A DNA stretch of 42,491 nucleotides from Chromera velia (Eukaryota > Sar > Chromeraceae): NCBI GenBank assembly GCA_018398765.1, contig JAHBMJ010004808.1, positions 1-42,491 on the forward strand. Direction: 5' to 3'. The notes beneath the pieces are model-generated. The model was not told where the DNA came from and ran no database searches. It worked only from the letters and a program-made list of their open reading frames with translations. The translations under genes and the position numbers were made by a program. Shown in pieces: positions 32,824-41,971 of this stretch. Each line of letters opens with the position of its first letter. Position 1 is the first letter of the stretch.

Positions 32824-35778
32824 CAATATCGTCCTTTCTTTTCTTTTCATTTCCTTTCGACAGACAGACAGACAGACAGAAAGAAGGAAGGAAGGAAGGA
32901 AGGAAGGAAGGAAAGAAGGAAGGCAAGGAAAGAAAGAAAAAGAAAGAAAGAAAGAAAGAAAGAAAGAAGGACGCGAGGGAACGGAAAGAATCCAGATCAA
33001 CGCTCCACAAAACTTCCACCCACCGCTGGAGGCGATGAGGTTCATGGTGTAGCCCTTGGGACATTCGTACTGGGGCTTGTTCCTGATCTCGTTCTCACAG
33101 GTGGGCACGCCTCCCTTGGTGCCAGCTGCACGCACGCAGTCAGAAAAGAAAAAAAGTAAGTTGCATGACAGAAGATCCAAAGATATACCATGAATATTCT
33201 GTCTTCAATTCGACAAGCTTTGAATCTCGCCACTCCTGAAAAAAGATACCCCCCTCCCCCATTCCCCCCCCCCACACAAAGGAGAGGACTGTCTCATTCC
33301 CGACAGGGAAAATGTTTACTTCTCCCCGAAGAGCGTCGTCTTTGTCACGGCATGCAACAAAGTCATACAAATGATAGAATGCGGACAGACAATTAAGTGA
33401 TCGAATTGAAAGTCTGACGGACCGGGAGAGATCATGGTTCCAAACCGGCACAGAGGGATCGCGGCAACGCAAGACTCTCCGTTGCAGCACTTCCCCTCGG
33501 CCTTGGAGCTGTCAGAAGTGTACCCGGTAGGGCACTCCAGCTGCCCAGCGGCGACCTCAGTGGTCACGCAGTACTTGTTGTCTGCAGACGGGCAGGCAGA
33601 CAGACATTCAGGGATTGTGAACAATAGGTATTTGCATTTTGGAAGAAAAAGAGGCCACTGAAAACAGAGAAAAGTGGTTGTGTGATCGAAAGAGACAGAC
33701 TTTTACCCTTTGGGACCCTGGGCCTACCCGAAGTTTTCGTGGAAACGAAAGAAAAGTCGGGAGGAAATCTGGAGCAATCAGCGGAAAAAGGCTTCTGCAG
33801 GACAAGCAAAAAAAGTATATTCTGTTCACAGGAATCAGCCTGAAACTGTCGTTAATCTTCAAGGCGTACCCATGAGAGTTCCCTCAGCGCACACGGGTGT
33901 GGCAGGCATCGTAGAGGTCTCCTGACACACCCCTGCACTGTGGCTGAGACCCTTGGGGCAGGTGACGGTGGGGGGCACCTGGCTTTGTCTCATGCACCTC
34001 CCGTTGGCGGGGATAGTGCCGGGAGGGCAGAAGACATTCACAGGGGCAGTGGACTGATCAAGGCACTGCTTCCCGCTTCTTGTGAATCCCTCAGGGCACA
34101 TCTCGGTGGCAGGGGTGGTTTCCTGCAGTTGGCAGTTTGTCTTTCCCACCATGGTGTAACCAGAGGGGCAGTGCTTCTCCATCTTCACCTCTGTGGACCT
34201 CTTGCAATTCCTCCCGGTGAGAACGTAGTCCTGAAAAGGGGGGGAAAGAGGAAGGGGTGTGTTAATGAAAGAGAAGACTTGAGGAGATCGAATGGGTAGG
34301 TAAAGTACAACAAAGAGAGAGAGAGAAAAAGAGAGAGACAACAAAAACGGGGCCTGGACAAGCAAGACGAGAAAAGAGAAAGAAGGAAGCGAAATCGGAA
34401 AGAGGGTCATGCCTGGAAAGGAAAATTACTTAGTAATGAAGTGCAGACCTCATGGACAAATGGTGAAACCCGGTGCTTTGTGTGTGCGCTAGGATGAGTC
34501 TCTCTCTCTGTTTGTGAATCTCTCGCTCATGCCCTTGATGGGTACGACCCACACCAGAAACTTCAACAAGATTCCCGTCACACCCTGCGTGCCTCTCCTT
34601 TCCCATAGTCTTGTTGACTGTTGTGTCAAATTGCGCTCCCTCCCCCCTCCACATTCCTCTTCAAGCCTACCAGACCCCTCGCCCCCAGCACCTGTACAGC
34701 TGCCTGCCCTCTCCTGTCTCCCCTCCTCCTGTGTTCTCTCCACAAAAAACCTGTCTCACCAAAAAGTGCACATCTGCTCCTAGCTCTTCACCTTTCCACC
34801 TCAACTCCCCCTCCCATAGAAGACAAACGGCATTTCTCTCTCGGTAGTACCCCCTCGGACCCTCCTCAATTCAAAGAACCCGCGCCCCACGTTGTCTGTG
34901 CGTTTCCTCTCTCCTCTGGCTGAATGCTCTCGTTCGCTCTGCGAGGCAGAGGACCGAGCCCCTGCCTCCCAAAAAATCCCCCAACATGCTCTCATGCTCC
35001 TCGACGACCCTCGACGACGCTCTTTACTCTCTCCTCCATCCTCCCTGCTTCTCTCATGATGTCCGTCAATGGACTGGCTTAGACGCGGACTAGCGTCACA
35101 CTGGAGGTCAGTCTCTTCCCGCATCTGACCCCACATATGTAGAGATGCACAGGGTCATGCAAGCAGGGCACAGTGAGAACTTACCGGGGGGCACCAGAGA
35201 AAGGGCTCGCTCTCGCCAGAGATGTGGCACATGTCCAGAGCGTCGGGGCCCTCCGAATCGGGAGGGCAGATGGGTGTGGCAGGGTAACTCACGTCCCTGA
35301 CGCAGTCGTCCCCTTCAAGCTCAAACTCAGGGGGGCAGACGGGCTGCACACACGAGAAGAAGGAAGAGAGTCATGAAGGGTTGAAGTGAGCAGACGATGA
35401 GGAAAGTCATCGCGTATCTTTGGGGAGCTTCTGGATTGATTGACCCATTCAGGTCACTGAAATCCGATTACCTACCTCCTTAGGTGCCGTCACGAAGCCC
35501 ATACACTCCTTGCTAGGTCCAAGAGTGAATCCCTCATCGCAGCTGGTGATAGGGAGAGAGCCTGCAATCAAAACAGACAGAGAAAGGGTAGGAAAACGTG
35601 AGCAATGCATCCGTCTCGGTTCACTTTGGGGTGAGGACACTCAGCTCAGTAGGAGTTCACATCTTGACTAACCTGGCCTTTCGTAGGGCACCTGAGCATC
35701 TTTCGTTGCGGGAGGGGGCTTGTTGTACTGTGCAGATGCGCCCGCCAGCCACGTAACGACAACAGCAGCAAATTTCAT
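31725..35778 (-). CDS. Oocyst-wall-protein-like secreted Cys-repeat protein (7 exons)
   Basis: Exons on the minus strand: 35778-35673, 35561-35476, 35343-35185, 34230-33870, 33581-33423, 33125-33024, 32560-31725. All junctions are GT-AG, phases match, and the sum (1,809 nt) encodes 602 residues. The N-terminus MKFAAVVVTWLAGASAQ is a signal peptide. The mature chain is at least twelve units of the form C-P-x-G-[YF]-x(5-9)-C (for example CPSGYTMVGKTNC, CPEGFTRSGKQC, CPPGTIPANGRC, CPPGFVMEGKTC). This is the character of Cryptosporidium COWP and Toxoplasma OWP proteins, which cross-link by disulfides in the oocyst wall; homologues are also known in chromerid algae. The last 70 residues are Pro-rich and then His-rich (HSHSHHGHGHGHRHHD), possibly metal-binding. 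Its place in a cyst or cell wall is inference from family and signal peptide. It diverges from the TraB-domain gene. Confidence 0.85.
32600..32970 (+). repeat. Intronic (GAAA)n/(CAGA)n/(GGAA)n arrays
   Basis: These lie in the sixth intron of the wall-protein gene (33023-32561). Tetranucleotide arrays are GAAA (about 32744-32763 and 32785-32822), CAGA/GACA (32763-32782 and 32862-32880), GGAA (32885-32912) and GAAA again (32935-32968). In the sense of the gene they are pyrimidine-rich. Open frames across them are not genes. Confidence 0.93.
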
Positions 35779-36524
35779 GTTGCCAGCAAACTTTCTTCTT
35801 GCAAAGTCGTTCCTCAACTTTTTGTCCTTCCGCTTTGTATAGTCAGCTGGGCAGTGAGACAGTCAAGCGAGTGCCGTTACAAGTACAGTGCGACAGCAGA
35901 GTGCAGATGAAAGCGTAACATGGATCCTTGTTGGTGCAGAAAAGAGAAGGAAGGAGGGGCTTCAAGAACCGATTTTGGTGTCCAGTTGACGCGCAGGCCC
36001 TGACCAAAAAAAAGCCGCGGCACAAATTAATTTTGTATAGTCTGTACGTTGCAGTGTTGCACACGTGCGCTTAAGGCACTCACCTTTTTGTTAATTAAAG
36101 CGAGCCGAGACTTTGGCCCCGGAAAGATTTTATGGTGGCGATATAAAACTGACTTACTTAAGTGCCCCGATCGACCCGGCGGATACATAGCCGACTATTC
36201 GGATATGAAGGTTGACCCCGACAGGCAAAGTTTTGCACGTTTTTCATTTGCGTGCGTCAATGCTTGAATCGTATCGATCTTTTGTCCAGTGACTCCATGC
36301 AGCCTCAGTGCCAAGATCCGCGGTGAGCAGTCGAGAATGCAGCCCTGCATCACATTGCTTTATCAACAAACTCCACTTCTCTTGAAATATTGTGCGAAGT
36401 CGGTGTGAGCGGACTGGTGAGAACTTGGGAGCCTGTCACGATGTTCGTAGGGCGCTTCGTCTCTTAGTCACGGGCGTCGTCTCTTTCACTTTCTCTTTCT
36501 CGCCAGCGGAGTTGATACAGGGAA
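35779..36524. promoter_or_regulatory. Shared upstream region of two divergent genes
   Basis: This 746-bp region separates the start codons of the wall-protein gene (leftward) and the TraB gene (rightward). It holds GGCCCCGGAAAG at 36115-36126 and a TAAGTGCCCC word at about 36158-36167. The same two words occur upstream of the ATP-grasp-like gene. The regulatory role is inferred. Confidence 0.45.
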
Positions 36525-37817
36525 ATGGCCTTTAAGGCTGCGTTTTTTTGTTGCTTGTTGCCACTATGCTCAGCGTTTGCTCCTTTGAAGTCGCGGATTC
36601 GCCATGGCGTGGAGCGGGGTGACAGGGCCAGCGCTCGTGTGCTGGAGTTTGTCGAGCCTTCTTCGAATGTGCGTGTTGTCCTTCTGGGCTGCATGCACTT
36701 CAACCCAGCCAGTGGCCGGCTGGTGCGAAGGACGCTGGACGACATAGCGCAGAGGGGGGAGCTCAGCTCTGTCTTGATTGAATTATGTCCGGACCGTTGG
36801 AAGGAGTTCGGTACGGCTTCTGGGTTGGAGGACGATGAGATGATTGTCGCCTTCGAAAGGGCACAGGCTCATCGTGTGCCCACGATTTTGGGTGATGAGA
36901 ACGTGAGGACAATCTTCAGTAATCTGATTGCTGACTTCAGACAGACGTGCATAGAACTTGTGACACCATGGAGGGGTGGGTGGGCGTCTCTTTTTAAGGA
37001 TCTGCGAGAGATTTCGAAAGTGCACCTTCCGTCAGGGAAGGGGTATTTGGGGTGGAAGGACTTCTTTGACCGTGAGTTTCTCCGAGGGCTGCCGGTAGCT
37101 TTTCTGAGATACCCCAGGCAGACAAGGCTAGTTGAAAAGCTGTACAAGAACTGGCCTTTTATATTGGGTTTCTTTCTATTGGATGAAGTTTTAGAACACT
37201 TCATTTACAGCCTCGATTTGGATGGGACTGCAAAGACAGCAGCGGAGGGGGGGGCAGTGGATGTGGTAGCAAAACCAGAAGCGTACGTGGAATTCCTGGG
37301 GGCGGTGGCGTTTGTTGTCGTAGCGCTTCTTCCTTACATCCGACCCATGTTGAAAACGGTGTTGCGCGACCGGAATCAGGTAATTGCGCAAAACATTTTA
37401 AAAGAGTGCCGACGACTTGGCGAGGAAGCGGGGGAAGGCGACGGGAAGGGGAAGCCAGAGGAAGCGCCTGTGCGACCTCGGTCCCCGCTTTTTTTGGCGT
37501 TGCCAAAGGGAAAGTCGGCAGCGCTTTCCTCGGAAAGTTTGGGCCAAATGGGCGTGGATGTTGGTAGAGAGGAGGAGGGGATTGAGTTGCCTGATGGGTG
37601 GGAGGATACCAGGGAGTTTACTTTGTATGATAGGAAGAGGCAGAAGAGGTCTAATAGAAGTGAAGTATTGCAGTCGGAGGAGGGTAGTGGGGATGTCAGT
37701 GAGGCAAAGGTGAAGACAGTGGTTGCGGTTTTGGGGTCTCTGCACTGCAACGGAGTGAAGAAACTGATCTCAGAAGGACTCATAAGGGAGGACATGCCGC
37801 AAAGAAGAGTGCGGTAG
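36525..37817 (+). CDS. TraB-domain protein with a plastid-type bipartite leader
   Basis: This single-exon gene encodes 430 residues. The ATG at 36525 has a GGAAATGG context and gives a hydrophobic leader (FKAAFFCCLLPLCSAFAP) followed by a basic, Ser-poor stretch (LKSRIRHGVERG). Signal peptide plus Phe at the expected +1 within SAFAP is the known pattern for import into red-lineage complex plastids. The TraB/PrgY/GumN fold is shown by VRVVLLGCMHFNPASG (the conserved G-x-x-H-x-x-x-x-S type first motif), SVLIELCPDRW, a central RDRNQVIAQNI, and a C-terminal VVAVLGSLHCNGVKKLI. Two hydrophobic segments (WPFILGFFLLDEVLEHF and FLGAVAFVVVALLPYI) suggest a membrane protein. TraB proteins include putative proteases and organelle-contact proteins; the activity here is unknown. 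The insert at about residues 305-385 is charged low complexity. Confidence 0.82.
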   Translation: MAFKAAFFCCLLPLCSAFAPLKSRIRHGVERGDRASARVLEFVEPSSNVRVVLLGCMHFNPASGRLVRRTLDDIAQRGELSSVLIELCPDRWKEFGTASGLEDDEMIVAFERAQAHRVPTILGDENVRTIFSNLIADFRQTCIELVTPWRGGWASLFKDLREISKVHLPSGKGYLGWKDFFDREFLRGLPVAFLRYPRQTRLVEKLYKNWPFILGFFLLDEVLEHFIYSLDLDGTAKTAAEGGAVDVVAKPEAYVEFLGAVAFVVVALLPYIRPMLKTVLRDRNQVIAQNILKECRRLGEEAGEGDGKGKPEEAPVRPRSPLFLALPKGKSAALSSESLGQMGVDVGREEEGIELPDGWEDTREFTLYDRKRQKRSNRSEVLQSEEGSGDVSEAKVKTVVAVLGSLHCNGVKKLISEGLIREDMPQRRVR

Positions 37818-39346
37818 GCAAGCAGGCAGAGAGGAAGAAATAAGAAAGGACAGAATTTGAAGGTGTGCATCTGCACAAAGGTACCTTGCCTTGTATACGC
37901 ACGAGCCGGCCGGTTGTGGTCGAGGGAGTGGGTGAGGGCAGCCTCATCTTTTGAACACCTTGTCTCTCCCTTCTTTCTTTCACTGTGGTGTTTGGGTAAC
38001 TCAGATCAAAATGAACTCCTATCGCCTGCCGGTTTTTGTTTCGCGAATGATCAGATCGGCTTTCCTCAACCATCTCCTTTTGTTTAATCTCTCTGGCTTT
38101 CTCCTTTCCGTTTTCCTTTCTTTCTTTTGCTCTGATGGAATTTTGGTTTAACCTTCCATAAGATTCGTTGATCGATGCGTGCATCGTGGAGAGAGAAACA
38201 AAGAAAAGGAGGAGAAAGTTTGGTGGGTATGTAATTTTTAGGAACGCCCCTGCCTAGCTCGATCTAATTTGCATGGCTTGATTCAAACGAATCAGCCGAG
38301 CGTGGGCGTGTGCTGGGGAGGGGGGAGGCATTTTGATGAGAGTTTGCGTCGCGTGCAGCACCCAACCATGGAAGTCGCACCTGAGACATAAAGTAACGCA
38401 TTGAGACATGGAACAAATTCAGTTCACAGCATTTCATCGTCACCACACATGTAGACCCCAGCCTTTCCTCTTGATGGTGTAAACGATGGAGAGCAACGTT
38501 TTGTTTGAATTCATTCGATCGGCGAGAAAGCTGATCATGCACCGGAAGTTTCGCTTTCAAGACGTCGCTGGGGAAATCGAGGAAAGAGAGAACAGAGACC
38601 ATTTTCAGATTCCTGACGGAGTTTTTGGGCATTCAGACCCAGAAATCCCTTCAATTAATGTGATTGTTTCATCAAGTTTGTTTTGCTGTCCGGCCCTTCG
38701 TGCATTCAGAGAGCGAGAAGTTGTTCGCCTCTCTTTTCCGCTCTCCTTCCGATTTAAGAGTCAAAATCAAGACCCCATGAATGGAAATTAGCTTGAATTT
38801 ATATGAATTCAAATCATGCAATAGTGCATCCCGAGTCCGTTTCTTTCAGTCCGCCCACCCGGCACCCACACACTCAGCGCCTGTCATGCAGTCGCTTGCA
38901 CGTTGTTCCTTCTGACCGTTGTCAACGACTCGACATCATATCACCGTATTACCGCGATTGATGTGCATAACAGTGTGGCCGTCTGAGGCCCGTCTCTTTC
39001 TCGACAGCCCGACACTGAGTGATTACTCTGAGTCTGTCAGATTCAGACTCGACTCTCAGTCATTGGGACACGCAAAGTTTTGGGATCTGAAAATCGTTTT
39101 GCTGCACTTTTTACAGTTTTACTGAACCGGCCTATATATAGAATACAAAATTGAAGTCAATGATCAATCAAGTCACGATTCAAGTGAAATAAAGTTTTAA
39201 GTGTGATTTCATACCATGCATATAAGCTCTGGCATAAACTAAACTATGACTGTATTTCAATTGAAATACAACTTTTAGCCTGAGAGTACAGACCTTAAAA
39301 GTTTTTGGGTATATGTAGAGATTTAAAATTTAATTGTTTTTTCATA
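37818..39346. other. Intergenic region, no supported gene
   Basis: A 101-codon plus-strand frame at 38486-38791 starts with ATG but shows no recognisable domain. The rest is of mixed to AT-rich composition, ending at the fold-back element. Confidence 0.45.
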
Positions 39347-39691
39347 CCCTGCAGGTAGCTAGGATTTTGCGGGATTTTAGCCCAGGATTTTAGCGGATTT
39401 AGGCGGATTTTGGCCAGGATTTTAGTGGATTTAGGCGGATTTTGCCCAGGATTCTGCCGGACTATTTCTCCAGGATTTTAAAATCTGAAATCCTGGCTCT
39501 AGGGATTATAAAGACTAAAATCCTGGATCCTAGGATTTTAGAAATGAATGCCAGGATTTTACAAGATTTTACGGGATTTTACGGGATTATATCTTTTCCG
39601 TAAAATCCTGTAAAATCCCGTATAATCCCGTAAAATCCTAGCAAGAGGCTAGGATTTTAGCTTTTTTCCAGGATTTAGTGACCATGTTTGA

Positions 39692-39736
39692 TTTGATTAT
39701 ATTTGATTTGATTTGATTTGATTTGATTTGATTTAA
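39692..39736 (+). repeat. (GATTT)n subterminal repeat of the hAT-like element
   Basis: A pentanucleotide array lies just inside the left end. An inverted counterpart (AAATC units) is at about 41222-41250, so it is part of the element's symmetric ends. Confidence 0.88.
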
Positions 39737-40101
39737 TTTGATTTGAGCTTCAACCTCAAATATTTGATATTTGAGGTAAGATTTGAGGTTAACCTCTTAG
39801 GGTTCCTCACTGAGTCACTGACTTACTGTCACTCTGATCATTTTTCTCATGACAATAGTTATCAGAACATTTCTGATGTGTGTTTCAAAAATTTAAAAAA
39901 ATATATATAAAATTATAACTTATCAGTTCCGTAAAAAAAATATGCCTATGTGGCAGTGTATATACACTAGTTACTGAGACTCACTCTAGTACTAATAGAG
40001 ATTAAGAACGTAAAATTGATAAATTTGAAATTGCATATGACTTTTTGTTGATACGATAAAGTTAGAGTACGTACCAAAATTGAGGTAACAATCACTCAGC
40101 T

Positions 40102-40881
40102 TTATGGCACTTCCTTTTCCTCTTCTTCATGATCACTTTCTTCAATGTGAATCGAATCGATCGGTGGTGGGAGCTGCTTAGAGCTTTTTCTCTGGCTTTT
40201 CGGCTTTCCAGGAGTGGGTGCTCCTGGGCTTCTATTCGGTTGCGGAGAGATGACAACGGGGTAAGACGGAGAACCGCGCACATATTTGCTATTGCTGTTG
40301 GTGTTGAAACCGCCCTGTTTCTTGTGTTGGAGGTGAATATAGAGAGGTCGGTAGCCTTCTTCACCCGGAGTGATAACTTTCTTAGGAGGGGGAAGTTTCT
40401 CCCCAGCCTTCTCAGCATTTGCGTCTGCGGCCGCCTCCTTTGGTTTCAAATTGGTCCTCCCGCCGGGCCCTGCAGGAGCGGCCCCCCCTCCAGCACTGTC
40501 AGCAGCCCCCCCATTGCCTTTTCCCTTGCCTTTCTGGAACTGCTCCACACCGAGAGGGAATGTGGTCGCAGCCTTTCGAACCTCGGGGTCAGGGGCATAC
40601 TGCAATCTCTCGTGGTTCACATCCAAAATGTCCTAGTCATACAACATGTCTCCGGTGGCGAATCGGTCAAAAGCGGGGTACCTCATCCGTAGATCTGTCT
40701 CGTAGGCGATAATCTGCTTCTCATGCACCTTCACCAACTGAATCACATTTGCCCCCTTTTGCACGGACCATGTTTTTTTTGCGTACCTGGCTCTAAAAAC
40801 AAATGCCTCCTTCTTCCCGTTCGACCCTGTCAGATTGTGTGACATGTCTTTACAGGGTGTAAAATGTTTGCAGACGCTCAA
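40102..40881 (-). pseudogene. Broken ORF carried by the hAT-like element
   Basis: On the minus strand a frame open from about 40955 reads KEAFVFRARYAKKTWSVQKG ... RMRYPAFDRFATGDMLYD, meets a TAG (40633-40635), and continues in the same frame as DILDVNHERLQYAPDPEVRK and a Gly/Pro/Lys-rich tail ending SDHEEEEKEVP at a TAA. The N-terminal part has ordered-protein composition; the C-terminal part is low complexity. I do not recognise a family and it is not an evident transposase. It could be a captured host fragment or a second element protein. Confidence 0.5.
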
Positions 40882-41433
40882 AAAGGGGGCCGTAAAAGAT
40901 GTTCCAGCACCAGAAAAGTCAACACAACTATTTGGGAAAACGTTCAGCTGATCGGTTTACCTCTGCATGAAGTAAAAAGGGGTGAAACGTCAATTTCAGT
41001 GCAGCTCAAAACGTTTTTTTTTTTTAGAGCAAACCATCAAGATTTAGGTTTTTTCATTTGAATTAGCATGTGTGACGGATTGGTGCCTGCAAAATTTTTT
41101 CGGGGACCTTCATATTTGAGGTTGAAAGTCATATTGATCAAATATTTGATCGTATTTTGATAGGTCTTTAAACACTAGGTCCTCCCTGACTGGATATTTG
41201 ATTTGAGCTTAAGCCCTACCTTAAATCAAATCAAATCAAATCAAATCAAACATGGTCACTACCAGGATTTTAGATTCTAAAATCCTAAGTGTAGGGATTA
41301 GATTTTTAACGTTAAGAGTCCGGCAGAATCCTGGGCAAAATCCGCTAAAATCCGCTAAAATTCTGGCTAGAATCCCGTAAAATCCACTAAAATCCTAAGC
41401 TAAAATCCCGTAAAATCCTGGCTACCTGCAGGG

Positions 41434-41971
41434 TATGACGGACCGCCTCTGAGGCTCTGACGGCGTCTCACAGTGAAAGAAAATAAAAAACTTATAACTG
41501 AGTGAGAGCGTCACTATAGCAGCCACCTAAGTAGCCACTCTAGCAGCCACTACTCAATAACTACTGCAACAGTAAATCATTAATTTTCAAAAATTAAAGC
41601 AAAATGCTATATAGTTAAAACGAAGTTAACGATCGATCTTGCATGAAAATCATGAATTAATTTAATTCAATTAAACTTGAAGTCAATTAATAACAGAATA
41701 TATTTACCGATCGTAGCAATATGATGTTTTGCCAGAAGTTTTGGCTTACTTTAGCTAGTGTTTTACTATAGATGTTTTTAATATATAATTAATAGACTAT
41801 CCGAAAGACTATAGCTGACGCAACTTTGAAGTTACGCAACATGTGACGCAATTTATTTCAAAAAAAAAAAATATTAAGCCCTATTTAAGCCCATTATCAA
41901 GGAAAGAACGGTTTGAGAGATGTATGGACATAAGCAAACAAAACAGCACGGGAGCGATCAGCTGATTCAAT
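41434..41971. other. AT-rich intergenic spacer
   Basis: No gene was found. It is AT-rich between 41560 and 41900, with an A run at 41861-41871. The right part lies downstream of the stop codon of the edge gene. Confidence 0.5.

Larger units (their letters stand above)
39676..41261. mobile_element. hAT-like non-autonomous element with 8-bp target duplication
   Basis: The 11-base terminal inverted repeats TAGTGACCATG / CATGGTCACTA are followed inwards by TTTGA-repeat subterminal arrays on both sides. The flanking 8-bp duplication CCAGGATT is at 39668-39675 and 41262-41269; removing one copy plus the element restores the sequence seen in fold-back copy 1. The terminal TAGTG fits the hAT consensus YARNG, and 8-bp duplications are typical of hAT. 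No transposase is recognised inside the 1,586 bp. It carries a minus-strand broken ORF. Confidence 0.82.
39347..41433. mobile_element. Fold-back/TIR element, copy 2, split by a hAT-like insertion
   Basis: The ends are CCCTGCAGGTAGC (39347) and GCTACCTGCAGGG (41433), perfect inverted 13-mers that extend to 16 bases if the flanking ATA/TAT is counted; a TA dinucleotide flanks both sides and could be the target duplication. The arms share the GGATTTTAG-type subrepeats and the order of variants with copy 1 (16238-25068), including the block CTGCCGGACTATTTCTCC. The centre of copy 1 (about 115 bases) is absent here. The right arm is interrupted after CCAGGATT by the hAT-like element. Confidence 0.82.

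Noticed and set aside
32609-33052. 147-codon plus-strand ORF
   Set aside because: It covers tetranucleotide arrays within an intron and one exon of the wall-protein gene on the opposite strand.
38486-38791. 101-codon plus-strand ORF as a gene
   Set aside because: It starts with ATG but shows no domain, no clear compositional support, and an equally long frame lies on the other strand.
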